Shown: positions 1-9,723 of the stretch, piece after piece
How the letters are laid out: each line of letters begins with the position of its first letter
Position numbering within the stretch: the first letter of the stretch is position 1
Origin: Eubacteriales bacterium
Lineage (GTDB): Bacteria > Bacillota > Clostridia > Saccharofermentanales > DTU023
Length of the DNA stretch: 38,207 nt
Direction: 5' to 3'
NCBI GenBank assembly: GCA_030537595.1
Contig: JAUNVR010000003.1
Coordinates: 61,898-100,104, forward strand
The notes under the pieces: model-generated
What the model was told of the DNA's origin: nothing
The model's input: only the letters and a program-made list of their open reading frames with translations
Databases searched by the model: none
Made by a program: the position numbers and the translations under genes

Positions 1-864
1 AATGAGACGAGCTTTTTCAAAGAGCTCGCGCCAGCGGGGAAAGTAAGGAGCTTACGTCCACATCCGGATAAGAAGGGGCGGATTTGGTTCTGGTGCTTAA
101 CTGTACTGAACTGCCTCTTTGCCTTCTTTAGTGTCAGCATGCTCTTCAAAAGTGGCTACGGTTACTTCGTCTTACCCTGGCTGCCCCAGCAGATGACTAA
201 CATTTACGCACCCTGGGGTATGATTAACGGTTTATTCATGCTCTTGACCAGCTTTGCCTCCTACCATCTTTACGCCAAGCGTAACGGGAGCACATTGGAG
301 GAGTGGGGAGTTAAACTTTCGTTTAAAAAGCTTTTGAAGTCTATTTTGATGGCTCTGATCTTGCTCTTATTTGTCGGAATCTTCACAGCTATCGCCCAGT
401 ATCTCTTTAAGATTGACTTCCGCTACTACCTCTGGGGTTTAAGAACTCTGCCGACAAATCTCATTACAGTCTTCTTAACCTACCTGCCGATGTACCTAAT
501 CTTCGGGATTTCCGTCTCGATTGCAGTCAACAGTGCGTACTTTGCAAAAATCTGGAATGAAGCACCCCTGATTAATGACTTATTCTTTGCCTTAGTCAAT
601 GGTATTCCGGCCTATGTAATCACGACAGTTGGCTACCATCTCTTTATTAAGACAGGGCAGATGCCAAATGTCTTTGGCTCACCCTTTACATTCACCTTTA
701 TGGTTAATGCAATCCCGATCTTCCCCTTAGCCGTCTTTGCAATTCGGAGAATGGGACGCAGATGCTCGAATCCATACATTCCGGGCATAGTCGTGGCAGT
801 TATTTTAGCTTGGATGCAAGTTTCATCCTCATTTACAGCCTACGTCACAATGTTTGGCGGTTAA
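1..864 (+). CDS. Multi-pass membrane protein, 5'-truncated by the window edge
   Basis: The reading frame is open from the first base with no stop, so the true start lies upstream; the in-frame ATG at 139 is internal. The visible 287 residues begin with a short basic stretch and then hold about seven hydrophobic segments, the first around nucleotides 94-150 and the last just before the stop. Loops are short and contain aromatic and proline residues (for example LPWLPQQ and GSPFTF). There is no ATP-binding or catalytic motif in the visible part. The architecture could be the C-terminal membrane half of a larger enzyme; some clostridial alpha/beta-hydrolase-like proteins end this way, but I cannot confirm that without the N-terminus. 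It converges on murC and shares its terminator. Confidence 0.6.
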   Translation, partial: NETSFFKELAPAGKVRSLRPHPDKKGRIWFWCLTVLNCLFAFFSVSMLFKSGYGYFVLPWLPQQMTNIYAPWGMINGLFMLLTSFASYHLYAKRNGSTLEEWGVKLSFKKLLKSILMALILLLFVGIFTAIAQYLFKIDFRYYLWGLRTLPTNLITVFLTYLPMYLIFGISVSIAVNSAYFAKIWNEAPLINDLFFALVNGIPAYVITTVGYHLFIKTGQMPNVFGSPFTFTFMVNAIPIFPLAVFAIRRMGRRCSNPYIPGIVVAVILAWMQVSSSFTAYVTMFGG

Positions 865-885
865 AGCTGATAAATTAGAGAAGCA

Positions 886-922
886 AAAGGGTCGAGCTAA
901 TTAGCTCGACCCTTTGTTTTTT
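886..922. terminator. Bidirectional rho-independent terminator
   Basis: A perfect 15-bp inverted repeat (886-900 with 901-915, core GGGTCGAGCTAA) is followed by a T-rich run at 917-922 on the plus strand, and by four T residues when read on the minus strand. It lies between two convergent genes and can serve both. Confidence 0.85.
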
Positions 923-934
923 ACAAGCTTATAA

Positions 935-2476
935 CTAAAGCTCAGGTCTTTCGTGATGGTCCTTGCGACCAGCTAGCTCATTCGCCACGGTGCGAATGTT
1001 TTGGCCTATAAAGAGGGCTAGGTCACCCGCTTCGAGATTAGCTAAAGCGTGCTCTTTGGCCGCCTGAATATCGGGGAAGTAATTGGCTTTAACTCCTGCC
1101 TCTTGAAGTCTCTTGCTAATTTCGCGGGTGGAAAAATTATGGTCTTTTTCACGGTTATCGTAGACTTCTAAAAGATTGGCCTCGTCGACCTCCTTTAAGG
1201 CAGCGAAGAAGCCTTCTGCATTAGCTTTCGCCCGAGTATAGGTAATTGGCTGGAAGTAGACCTTCAAGGCTTGATGCTCGAGGAGCTTAGCAGTTTCGAT
1301 GGTTTGCTTTAGGGAGTCTGCATGATGTGCGTAATCAGCAATTATCCGGCAGGAATTGTAATCTCCACAGTAGGTAAAACGACCCTCTGCACCCTTGAAT
1401 TTTGGCATTTCCTGAGCCAGGATTTCAGGCTCTGCTCCAGCCTCAGCGGCCAGGGCAAAGGCGGCCAGGGCATTCTCGACATTGAAGCGGCCCGGAATTT
1501 TTAAACTAAAGGCAATTTCACCAGCCGGGAAGCGGAGCTTAATATTCGGGAAGGGACCAGTATAGCTGAGCTCTGTAATTTCATAGTCTGCATCTGGCTT
1601 GACTAGCTCATAGCGCGGGAGCTGTAAGCGCTCGGCGAGCTCTGCGCTATAACCATAGCTAATTAGCTGATGCTCTTCGAGAAACTTGGGTTGCTCCTTT
1701 AAAACCTTGGCCAAAAGCTTGGGAATTGCGGGGTCAAAGTTGGGCAAAAAGAGGGTTGAATCCCGCTCTAGTCCGAGGCAGAAGAGGGTAAAAACATCAA
1801 TCACATCCTCGAATTCCGGAAAGATGTCGACATGGTCGTGGCCGAGATTTAAAATTACTGCCGAGGTCGAGCGGAAGCTCAGGAAAGAGCCGCCGAATTC
1901 GCAGGCCTCGGAAACCATCAACTTAGGCTCCTTGGAAATTCTAACTGTACCTCTAAAATCAGCTAACTCAGCGCCAAGGTGGACAGTAGGATCTAGGCCT
2001 GCTGCGATTAGGAGCTTTGCGGTTAAGGCCGTTGTGGTGGTCTTACCATTCGTTCCAGCGATGTTAATTACCCGCTCGTAAAGCCGGTTAAGCGCGCCGA
2101 GAAAAACGGCGCGCTCTAAACAAGGCAGGCCAAGTTCCTGGGCAGCCTGGCGCTCCGGATTATCTGCTGGAACAGCGAGGGAGTAAACAAGAAAATCGGG
2201 CTTGAAGGCCTCAATATTTGCCCGCTCATGAGTGGTGAAAACCTGGATTCCGAGCTCTCCAAGCTCTGCCTTTACCTTCTCACCACCGGGATCTGAACCG
2301 GCAACTTCGAGCCCTAAAGAGCTTGCCAATTCAGCCAATCCGCACATTGAGATACCGGCAATGCCGAGCATGAAAACTCGCTTACCCTTAGTCAATAAAC
2401 CACTCTTCAGTAAATCATCAATTTGCTCGAGATGTTCTGATAAGTTAAAATCACGCCGTTGCTTAGCTTCTGCCAT
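935..2476 (-). CDS. murC: MurC-type Mur ligase (UDP-N-acetylmuramate--L-alanine ligase)
   Basis: Cytoplasmic ATP-dependent ligase of peptidoglycan precursor synthesis, adding L-alanine to UDP-MurNAc. The 513 residues show the three Mur-ligase domains. The N-terminal UDP-binding Rossmann part has the MurC/Mpl hallmark LGIAGISMCGLAEL (37-50) and AGSD (59-62). The central ATPase domain has P-loop GTNGKTTTT (141-149), EACEF (190-194) and DHVDIF (214-219). The C-terminal domain has a DYAHH motif and FQPITYTR, close to the usual MurC FQPHTYTR. The start is supported by GGAGG at 2485-2489 with 8-nt spacing. Oddly, the P-loop reads GTNGK, as in MurD/MurE, where MurC usually has G-T/A-H-G-K, and there is a 30-residue N-terminal lead-in. 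It stands alone, outside a mur/fts cluster. A MurC-like paralogue or Mpl-like ligase is the alternative. Confidence 0.82.
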   Translation of the reverse strand: MAEAKQRRDFNLSEHLEQIDDLLKSGLLTKGKRVFMLGIAGISMCGLAELASSLGLEVAGSDPGGEKVKAELGELGIQVFTTHERANIEAFKPDFLVYSLAVPADNPERQAAQELGLPCLERAVFLGALNRLYERVINIAGTNGKTTTTALTAKLLIAAGLDPTVHLGAELADFRGTVRISKEPKLMVSEACEFGGSFLSFRSTSAVILNLGHDHVDIFPEFEDVIDVFTLFCLGLERDSTLFLPNFDPAIPKLLAKVLKEQPKFLEEHQLISYGYSAELAERLQLPRYELVKPDADYEITELSYTGPFPNIKLRFPAGEIAFSLKIPGRFNVENALAAFALAAEAGAEPEILAQEMPKFKGAEGRFTYCGDYNSCRIIADYAHHADSLKQTIETAKLLEHQALKVYFQPITYTRAKANAEGFFAALKEVDEANLLEVYDNREKDHNFSTREISKRLQEAGVKANYFPDIQAAKEHALANLEAGDLALFIGQNIRTVANELAGRKDHHERPEL

Positions 2477-2508
2477 CGCTTAAACCTCCATTTTTCCTAG
2501 GACTTTGC

Positions 2509-2538
2509 TTGACCTGCCTATATTATATATGTTATTCT
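2509..2538 (+). promoter_or_regulatory. Putative sigma-A promoter of rplU-prp-rpmA
   Basis: TTGACC (2509-2514), an 18-bp spacer and TATTCT (2533-2538) lie about 110 bp upstream of rplU. The same -10 hexamer occurs in the much clearer groE promoter of this window. Confidence 0.5.
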
Positions 2539-2544
2539 GCCCTT

Positions 2545-2640
2545 TGCGACCGCTCCGATTTGGTCATAAGAGTTTAGTTCAAATTGCCTCGGCAAAACGC
2601 ACTAACCACCTCACTCGGGCGAGACTGATTACAGGGAGGA
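2545..2640 (+). ncRNA. Possible L21 leader (autoregulatory ribosomal-protein leader)
   Basis: About 100 nt of untranslated leader precede rplU. It contains GACCGCTC near its start, a TTGC-CTCG-GCAA tetraloop hairpin (about 2583-2594) and a small CTC-GGGC-GAG hairpin close to the SD. Firmicutes commonly carry a conserved L21 leader here, and position and size fit. I could not match the full consensus by eye, so this rests mainly on context. Confidence 0.3.
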
Positions 2641-2646
2641 AAAGCA

Positions 2647-2958
2647 ATGTACGCAATCGTAGAAACTGGCGGTAAACAATACCGCGTCAGTGAGGGTGAT
2701 GAGATTTTTGTCGAGAAATTGGCCGTGGAGGCCGGCGACAGCTTTAAACTTGATAAGGTTTTAGCAGTCGGAGAAAATGACAAAATTCGCTTCGGTACCC
2801 CTTACATCGATGGTTGTTCCGTGGACTGCGAAGTTCTGAAGCAAGGCAAAGGCAAGAAGATTACCATCTTCAAGTATAAGGCCAAGAAGAACTACAGACG
2901 CAAAAAAGGTCACAGACAGCCCTACACGAAGCTGAAGATTACAGCAGTTAATGTCTAA
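2647..2958 (+). CDS. rplU: 50S ribosomal protein L21
   Basis: The 103-residue protein has the full L21 pattern: [14 protein letters not shown] at the N-terminus, the [15 protein letters not shown] segment in the middle and the basic [19 protein letters not shown] tail that contacts 23S rRNA. Length matches the family. A strong SD (AGGGAGG) lies just upstream of the ATG. It is the first gene of the rplU-prp-rpmA operon; prp starts on the next base after its stop codon, which suggests translational coupling. Confidence 0.97.
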   Translation: MYAIVETGGKQYRVSEGDEIFVEKLAVEAGDSFKLDKVLAVGENDKIRFGTPYIDGCSVDCEVLKQGKGKKITIFKYKAKKNYRRKKGHRQPYTKLKITAVNV

Positions 2959-3333
2959 ATGATTGACTGTGCATTCAGCCAAGGCAGTGACGGTCTACTC
3001 CGAGCCTTCAGGTTTTTCGGACATGCCGACACCGAGCGAGCGGGACGTGACCTGCTCTGTGCCGCGGCTAGCACACTAGGGCAGACGACTATTGCCGGAT
3101 TTGTAGAACTGCTGGAGATTGTGCCCAGATTTGAGCTCGATCCCGACCTTGGCTTAATCCAGATGGATTTCGCCGCAGAGCAGTACAAGCGGCTCAGTCA
3201 GCGAAAGAGAGAAGATGCGAACCTATTAATCGCAAATTGCCTTTTGGGCGTAAAGCTGCTTGCAGAAAGCAATGCTGAAAGAATTCAATGGCGAGTCATC
3301 AGCCATGATGAATTTCAGGAACTAGTCCAATGA
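2959..3333 (+). CDS. prp: Ribosomal-processing cysteine protease Prp
   Basis: Small cytoplasmic cysteine protease that removes the N-terminal extension of ribosomal protein L27, an essential maturation step in Firmicutes. The 124-residue sequence has the expected catalytic pair: His22 in FFGHAD and Cys34 in DLLCAAAS, an 11-residue spacing that matches the family pattern GHA-x(n)-CAA. It sits between the genes for L21 and L27, its normal position, and begins immediately at the rplU stop codon (TAA then ATG). The substrate is encoded next door and does have an N-terminal extension, which independently supports the assignment. Confidence 0.93.
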   Translation: MIDCAFSQGSDGLLRAFRFFGHADTERAGRDLLCAAASTLGQTTIAGFVELLEIVPRFELDPDLGLIQMDFAAEQYKRLSQRKREDANLLIANCLLGVKLLAESNAERIQWRVISHDEFQELVQ

Positions 3334-3346
3334 AGGAGGACCTACG

Positions 3347-3637
3347 ATGATTACTATCTTTAAATTGAACTTACAAGTCTTAGCCAGTAAGAAGGGTGTC
3401 GGCTCAACTCGGAACGGCCGTGACTCAGAGGCTAAACGTCTTGGCGCCAAGCGTGGCGACGGTGAGTTTTGTCTCGCCGGTAATATTCTCTACAGACAGA
3501 GAGGGACAAAGATTCATCCCGGACTCAACGTCGGTAGAGGTAAGGATGATACCTTATTTGCAAAAATTGATGGTCGTGTAGCATACGAGCGCCTCGGTCG
3601 CGATAAGACCCAGGTCAGTGTCTACCCCGTCGAATAA
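3347..3637 (+). CDS. rpmA: 50S ribosomal protein L27 with Prp-cleaved N-terminal extension
   Basis: The 96-residue protein has the L27 core ([45 protein letters not shown]). The mature protein should start at Ala13; residues 1-12 form an extension ending NLQVL, corresponding to the Firmicute motif LNLQFF cut before ASKKG. L27 reaches the peptidyl-transferase centre with its N-terminus, so the extension must be removed, presumably by Prp encoded upstream. The two residues before the scissile bond are V-L rather than the common F-F or F-A. SD GGAGGA lies upstream of the ATG at 3347. Confidence 0.97.
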   Translation: MITIFKLNLQVLASKKGVGSTRNGRDSEAKRLGAKRGDGEFCLAGNILYRQRGTKIHPGLNVGRGKDDTLFAKIDGRVAYERLGRDKTQVSVYPVE

Positions 3638-3661
3638 GCATTTATAAATTGTCAGAACTTT

Positions 3662-3691
3662 AGCCCGAGGCAGGATTGCTTTGGGCTTTTT
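3662..3691 (+). terminator. Terminator or attenuator between rpmA and obgE
   Basis: An 11-bp stem with two G-U pairs (3662-3672 with 3677-3687, AGCCC...GGGCT), a GGAT loop and a T-run to 3691. It ends only 18 nt before the obgE start, so read-through would set obgE expression unless a promoter was missed. Confidence 0.75.
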
Positions 3692-3709
3692 ACTTAGAAG
3701 GAGAAATAG

Positions 3710-4987
<1,278 letters not shown>

Positions 4988-5057
4988 TTTTTCACCTAGG
5001 TAACAGCTGGCCCCTTTTCTCGACAGATTCTGCACTCAATGGTATTATGCAATAAAC

Positions 5058-5103
5058 CGTGAGTCAGGCAGAGAGCGTTGCTCTGCTAGAATTATCTGCA
5101 CGG
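5058..5103 (+). promoter_or_regulatory. Putative extended -10 promoter with nested hairpin, upstream of rubredoxin
   Basis: TGCTAGAAT (5084-5092) fits an extended -10 element with no good -35. It overlaps an inverted repeat GCAGAG/CTCTGC (5068-5073 and 5081-5086), which is enclosed by CCGTG/CACGG (5058-5062 and 5099-5103). The dyad could be an operator or RNA structure; which is unknown. Confidence 0.35.
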
Positions 5104-5147
5104 TAAAGTTAATTGCATTTGCATTTAATGTTGTAAAGGAGAGTTAT

Positions 5148-5306
5148 ATGCAAGCTTATATTTGTGACCTCTGCGGTTACGTCTACGATCCCGAAGTCGG
5201 TGATCCGGACAACGGTGTAGAGCCAGGCACTGCCTGGGAAGATGTTCCTGAAGATTGGGTCTGCCCACTTTGTGGAGCTGACAAAGATCAATTTTCACCA
5301 GCCTAG
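5148..5306 (+). CDS. Rubredoxin
   Basis: A 52-residue iron protein carrying one Fe(SCys)4 centre, used for one-electron transfer, in anaerobes often to superoxide reductase or rubrerythrin. The two metal knuckles are plain: CDLCG (Cys6, Cys9) and CPLCG (Cys39, Cys42). Family-typical residues [14 protein letters not shown] and the aromatic core (Tyr4, Tyr11, Trp30, Trp37) are present. SD AAAGGAGAG precedes the ATG. It appears to be a single-gene unit with no redox partner gene beside it. The length is standard for the small clostridial type. Confidence 0.96.
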   Translation: MQAYICDLCGYVYDPEVGDPDNGVEPGTAWEDVPEDWVCPLCGADKDQFSPA

Positions 5307-5311
5307 TTAAT

Positions 5312-5326
5312 AGTTTCTTAGAAACT
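5312..5326. repeat. Short dyad between convergent genes
   Basis: AGTTTC-TTA-GAAACT forms a 6-bp hairpin just after the rubredoxin stop. There is no clear T-run, so terminator function is only possible. Confidence 0.3.
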
Positions 5327-5351
5327 CTAGATTAGAGCTTAAGTGATTCGC

Positions 5352-5885
5352 TTAATTCGGATCACAAAGTGACAAAATAATACTTTGGTATAAGGCAGCT
5401 GGGTCACGCGCCCAGTCTGCCTTTATTTTTTCAGCAAGTTCTCGGGTGGGCAGTTGGAGCTCGAGTTGAAAAAGCAGCTCGCGGCCCTCTGAGGCGCTCA
5501 GCTTTAACTTCACCTTTTGCCCGTCAATTTCTGAAATTTCGGCCTTACTGGCACTCATTCGCTCCCGCTTAAAAGAAGAGCCGAGGCGCTCGAGATAGGC
5601 CTGCATATTTTCCGGCAGCTCAGGAAAAAGTAAGTCGGCAACAGCTGCGCCTTCGGGCTTTAGATTGTAGCGCAAAACTCGCTTGCCGCTGGAATCTAGT
5701 TCAGACTCATCCTTACGCTCGGAAAGAGTGAGCAGTCCGCGGTCTAAAAGGCGGGCAATGGCTTGTTTTGCCTGGAAAAAATCGAGATAAAGCGAGTCGG
5801 TTAGAAGTTTGACCAACTCATCTTCGCGTACATGATGGACCCGCTGTAAGAGCGCGAGACAAAATATTGTATTCTGATCCTGCAT
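5352..5885 (-). CDS. DUF4364-like winged-helix protein
   Basis: A 177-residue cytoplasmic protein of unknown role. The N-terminal ~70 residues look like a winged helix: a helical stretch, QAKQAIARLLDRGLLTL as a recognition-type helix, then a beta wing ending in a YNLKPEGAAVADLLFPELPENM segment. This order and the PEG...LFPELP transition resemble the Firmicute DUF4364 family. The C-terminal part is mostly beta strand. The ATG at 5885 is preferred; a TTG directly upstream (5888) is possible, and GAGGG lies rather far upstream. It follows the ABC exporter genes on the same strand after a 62-bp gap, so it may be co-transcribed and could be a regulator, but this is inference. Confidence 0.6.
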   Translation of the reverse strand: MQDQNTIFCLALLQRVHHVREDELVKLLTDSLYLDFFQAKQAIARLLDRGLLTLSERKDESELDSSGKRVLRYNLKPEGAAVADLLFPELPENMQAYLERLGSSFKRERMSASKAEISEIDGQKVKLKLSASEGRELLFQLELQLPTRELAEKIKADWARDPAALYQSIILSLCDPN

Positions 5886-5950
5886 CAATTTACATCCATT
5901 CCCTCTGCCTTTGTGGGCTTTTAGCTTGCCAAGAGCAAGGCCTCTCTGAG

Positions 5951-7843
5951 CTACTCGAGTTTAAATTGACCACTGTAGAAGGTGTGATAGACCCCAGCTT
6001 TGGCCATTAAACTATCGTGAGTTCCGTCTTCGATAATCTTACCATCTTCAATTACGATAATCCGATCGACATTTTTAATGGTTGAGAGGCGGTGGGCAAT
6101 AATTAGTGCGGTCCGGCCAGCAAGCAATTGCTCAATCGCCTTCTGGATTTCTTTTTCTGTCTCCGTGTCAATCGAGGAAGTTGCCTCATCGAGAACAAAG
6201 AAGGCCGGATTGGAGATTACTGCCCTAGCAAAGCTAATCAGCTGTTTTTCCCCTGTCGATAATAATCCTCCAGACTCGCCAACCGGAGCCTCGTAGCCAG
6301 CCTCACGCCGCAGGATAAAATCCTCAGCGTTGACTAAGCGGGCAGCTTTCTTCACATCTTCGTCGCTGGCATCCAATCTACCATAACGGATATTCTCAGC
6401 AATCGTGCCAGAGAAGAGCTGCGGGGTCTGTAGAACATAGGCGAGATTACTGTAAAGCCAGTTCAAGGGATATTCCCGATAATCCACCCCATCAAAGAGA
6501 ATCTGTCCACTTTGCGGCTCATAGAAGCGACAAGCCAAATTAACTAAGGTCGATTTACCAGCCCCAGTTTCTCCGACCAGGGCAATTTGCTCGCCGGCCT
6601 CGATAGTGAGATTGAAATTTTCTAAAATTGGCTCCCCCTCGACATAGCTGAAGCTGACATTGCGAAACTCGATTTTACCCTTAAACTCTGGCCAGGCTTC
6701 GCGCCCCTCGCCATCTCGGGCACCGTAGCGCGCCAGCACTTCCGGGCTGTCACTAATCTTGCTCTCCTCGGCAAAGATGTGTAAAACCCGCTCGATAGCT
6801 GCTTGAGCTGCCTGGAAGTCGGTAACTATGTCGGCCACGTTGGCAAGCGGACCCCAGATTTTCAGGCTGTAAATAAAGAAGGTAATCATTGTCCCGAGAC
6901 TGACTAAGTCGGATTGGACAAACTTACCACCAATGGCCAGAATCAGGGCCGCAGTAAGCACACCCATAAAGCCGATAATCGGGCCAAAGCGGTAGGAAAG
7001 GCGACTTGAGGCGATAGAGCGATCGGCGAAATGTGAGGTCAGAAAGTCAAACTCATCTTGCATCGGCGCAGCCAGAGCCAAGGTCTTACTGGTTTTTGCT
7101 CCAACAATCCCTTCATTGTAGGCGGCTGTAATTGCCGAATTTACCTTCTTTACCTCGCGCTGCTCTTTGAGAATCCGACTCTGGAAATACTTGAAGATAA
7201 AAATCGCTAGCGGCAGCGCAGTTAAAACTAGCAGGCTGAGGCGCCAATTTAAACAGAACATCACAATTGAAATCAGCGCAATGGTCGAGATACACCAGAT
7301 TAAATCCGTCATCGCCCAGGCCAAAACCTCAGTTACATTGGTCACATCGTGAATCATCCGGGCTAAAATCCAGCCGACTGCAGTCCGGTCATAGTAGGAA
7401 AAGTCTAATTTTAGCAATTTTTTCAAGCCGCGCTCACGAATATTAAAAGCCATATTGGTTTCAATCTTTCCGGCCAAAAGCATAAAGAGGCGGTCAAAGA
7501 AGGCCTGGCCTAAAATCAAAAGAGCAAAGGCTAAGGCATAGAGGGCTAGTCCCTTACTCGTTCCCAAGGCCACAAAGTGATCCAAAGAGAAGCGGACAAA
7601 GAGCGGCGAAAGGTTATCAAAGATAGCCAAGACAGCCATAATTAGAACCAGCCACAGATAGAGGTAGCGCCCGGGCTGGCCCAGTTTAAAGAACTGGCGC
7701 CAGACATTCCCATTGAGCTTAGGTAAAGTCTCCTCATCCTCAACCGAGGCTAAAGCTTCAAGCAGCTCGGCATGGCGCTGGGCCAAATCTGGCTCGAGTT
7801 TGTATTTATTTTGATTGATTTTTACGTCTTTTTTATGCGCCAT
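5951..7843 (-). CDS. ABC exporter half-transporter, consensus-site subunit
   Basis: A 630-residue type IV ABC half-transporter: a cytoplasmic lead of about 55 residues, six membrane helices (about 60-345) and a C-terminal nucleotide-binding domain. Motifs: Walker A GETGAGKS (424-431), Q-loop LQTPQ, signature LSTGE (528-532), Walker B with catalytic Glu553 (FVLDEA), and H-loop His584. The signature deviates from LSGGQ while the catalytic Glu is intact, as in the TM288-like partner of heterodimeric exporters. The upstream gene ends 3 nt before its ATG and supplies the SD, so the two are translationally linked. Likely a drug, lipid or peptide exporter; the substrate cannot be read from sequence. 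Confidence 0.9.
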   Translation of the reverse strand: MAHKKDVKINQNKYKLEPDLAQRHAELLEALASVEDEETLPKLNGNVWRQFFKLGQPGRYLYLWLVLIMAVLAIFDNLSPLFVRFSLDHFVALGTSKGLALYALAFALLILGQAFFDRLFMLLAGKIETNMAFNIRERGLKKLLKLDFSYYDRTAVGWILARMIHDVTNVTEVLAWAMTDLIWCISTIALISIVMFCLNWRLSLLVLTALPLAIFIFKYFQSRILKEQREVKKVNSAITAAYNEGIVGAKTSKTLALAAPMQDEFDFLTSHFADRSIASSRLSYRFGPIIGFMGVLTAALILAIGGKFVQSDLVSLGTMITFFIYSLKIWGPLANVADIVTDFQAAQAAIERVLHIFAEESKISDSPEVLARYGARDGEGREAWPEFKGKIEFRNVSFSYVEGEPILENFNLTIEAGEQIALVGETGAGKSTLVNLACRFYEPQSGQILFDGVDYREYPLNWLYSNLAYVLQTPQLFSGTIAENIRYGRLDASDEDVKKAARLVNAEDFILRREAGYEAPVGESGGLLSTGEKQLISFARAVISNPAFFVLDEATSSIDTETEKEIQKAIEQLLAGRTALIIAHRLSTIKNVDRIIVIEDGKIIEDGTHDSLMAKAGVYHTFYSGQFKLE

Positions 7844-7846
7844 AAC

Positions 7847-9670
7847 TTACTCCTTCTTTCTGCTCTGCTTGCGCCGAGCCTTTTCTGCATCCTGCATCCA
7901 GGCCGCCTGCAAGTCATAGACTCTACTAAAGAGGCCGGGCTTCTCCCTTAACTCCTCCGGTGAGGCAAAGGCTTCCATCCGTCCTTCGTTGAGGACCAGA
8001 ATGCGGTCACAGTCGAGGAGGGAGGCGATGCGGTGGGAGACTATAATGGTCGTCAGTTGATCCGTGCGCTGTTTAAGATCCCGGCGAATCTTCCGGTCAG
8101 TTTCGGCATCGAGAGCCGAGAGCGAGTCGTCAAAAATCAAAATGGGGCAGTCGCGTATAAAACTTCGGGCAATTGCCAGACGCTGTTTCTGACCTCCGGA
8201 AAGCGTTACACCACGCTCTCCGACTATTGTGTCGTAGCCCTTATTAAATCTTTGGATATCGCTATCTAATTGGGCCAGCCGCGCCGACTCGATCATTTCA
8301 GAATGGCTGGCAGCCTGATTTGGTAAGAGAATGTTCTTAGCAATAGTCCGCGAATAGATGTAGGACTCCTGGAGAATCAGGCCGACTTCCTTACGCAGGT
8401 GCTCGCGATCTATTTCCCGAATCTCATAATCGTCAAAGTAGAGCCGGCCGCTGCTCGGTAGATAGAGCTTTTGGAGCAGCAAGAGCAAGGTTGACTTCCC
8501 AGAGCCGGTCGGGCCGAGAATTCCAATGGTCTCACCAGGCTTAATCTCGAGACTTAAGTCAGTCAGAATTTCCTCATCCGAATCTGGATAGGCAAAAGAG
8601 ACATTTTCCAGGCGAATTGCTCCACTAAGTTCAGGCCGGGCCAAGTCTTTTTCGTCGGGCTCTGGACTCGCGTTAAGAATCTCCCTGAGCCGGCGTGAGG
8701 CGATTTGCACATTGCCGGTCTGGGCAATTAAACGGGCGAGGTTACGGAGCGGGTAGAGCAGTTTTTCAGCATAGAAGGTAAAGAGGACGAGTAGTCCAGG
8801 GGTGAGTCGGCCCTGGAGGACGAGCCAGGTACCGAAGATTACAATTAAGGCAAATTCACCATAGATTAAAAGGTCAGACCAGAACCAGAAGCGACCCATA
8901 ATTCTAAAGTTTTTCAGGGAAAAATCGTAGAGCTCGACGTTCTTTTGATTAAAGGCCTGATATTCAAAATCCTCCCGGGCAAAGGCCTTGACCACCCGAA
9001 TTCCGCTCGCAGTTTCCTGGAGGCGCGCAGCTAGAGCACCCTCAGCTTCTTCCCAAAGCTCCCAATTGGCTCTTCTTTTACGGAAGTAAATGAGTGAAGT
9101 GATAAAGAGAATCGGGGTGACAGCAAGGGCCACCAGTCCTAGGCTGAAGTCAAATCTCAGCATCAGATATGTAGTGATTAAAAAAGTTAATCCAGACTCA
9201 GTAATGCGCATTAGTTGGCGGTCAAAATATTGGTTGACTAAGCGGACATCTGAGGTGCAGCGTTGGACTAGGTCACCGGTCTCGGCTAATTTGTGCCAAG
9301 CCCAGGGCAGCCGTTGAATATGTGAGAAGAGTTGACGCCTAAGCTCGACCGTACCAGCCTGGGCAAAACGACTCATCAACATATTGCGCGTATAGTTGGC
9401 CGTAGCTTGGAGGAGGTAGACTACAAGCATCAGAATGGCGAAAATCCACAGCCTGGAGAAGAAGAAATCCCGCCCTCCGAAGCTGAGGTATAAATTACTC
9501 ACGAAAGCAGGTACAGCAGCTGCCTTATCTAACAAGACACCATCTATTACAAAGGCCATAATCATCGGATTGACGAGACCGAGAAAAACTGCAGCGACAG
9601 TTAAGAGCAGTGCAGTGATGGCCTTCATTCGATGCTGGCTATAAAGCTTAGTTAGTTTTATTTTTTGCAT
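7847..9670 (-). CDS. ABC exporter half-transporter, degenerate-site subunit
   Basis: A 607-residue half-transporter with six membrane helices followed by an ATPase domain. Motifs: Walker A GPTGSGKS (386-393), a canonical LSGGQ (490-494), H-loop SHR (His546), and Walker B IFDD in which the catalytic Glu is replaced by Asp515. With the neighbour's altered signature, this gives one degenerate and one competent ATP site, the arrangement of TM287/288, BmrCD and LmrCD. The ATG at 9670 is chosen because GTGAGGG lies 5 nt upstream; an in-frame GTG at 9682 has no SD. It is the first gene of the minus-strand unit. Named by family only. Confidence 0.9.
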   Translation of the reverse strand: MQKIKLTKLYSQHRMKAITALLLTVAAVFLGLVNPMIMAFVIDGVLLDKAAAVPAFVSNLYLSFGGRDFFFSRLWIFAILMLVVYLLQATANYTRNMLMSRFAQAGTVELRRQLFSHIQRLPWAWHKLAETGDLVQRCTSDVRLVNQYFDRQLMRITESGLTFLITTYLMLRFDFSLGLVALAVTPILFITSLIYFRKRRANWELWEEAEGALAARLQETASGIRVVKAFAREDFEYQAFNQKNVELYDFSLKNFRIMGRFWFWSDLLIYGEFALIVIFGTWLVLQGRLTPGLLVLFTFYAEKLLYPLRNLARLIAQTGNVQIASRRLREILNASPEPDEKDLARPELSGAIRLENVSFAYPDSDEEILTDLSLEIKPGETIGILGPTGSGKSTLLLLLQKLYLPSSGRLYFDDYEIREIDREHLRKEVGLILQESYIYSRTIAKNILLPNQAASHSEMIESARLAQLDSDIQRFNKGYDTIVGERGVTLSGGQKQRLAIARSFIRDCPILIFDDSLSALDAETDRKIRRDLKQRTDQLTTIIVSHRIASLLDCDRILVLNEGRMEAFASPEELREKPGLFSRVYDLQAAWMQDAEKARRKQSRKKE

Positions 9671-9723
9671 AAATTCCCTCACTTAATCAGATAGCTAGAC
9701 TAATTACTAGGGCGTTAACTGCG

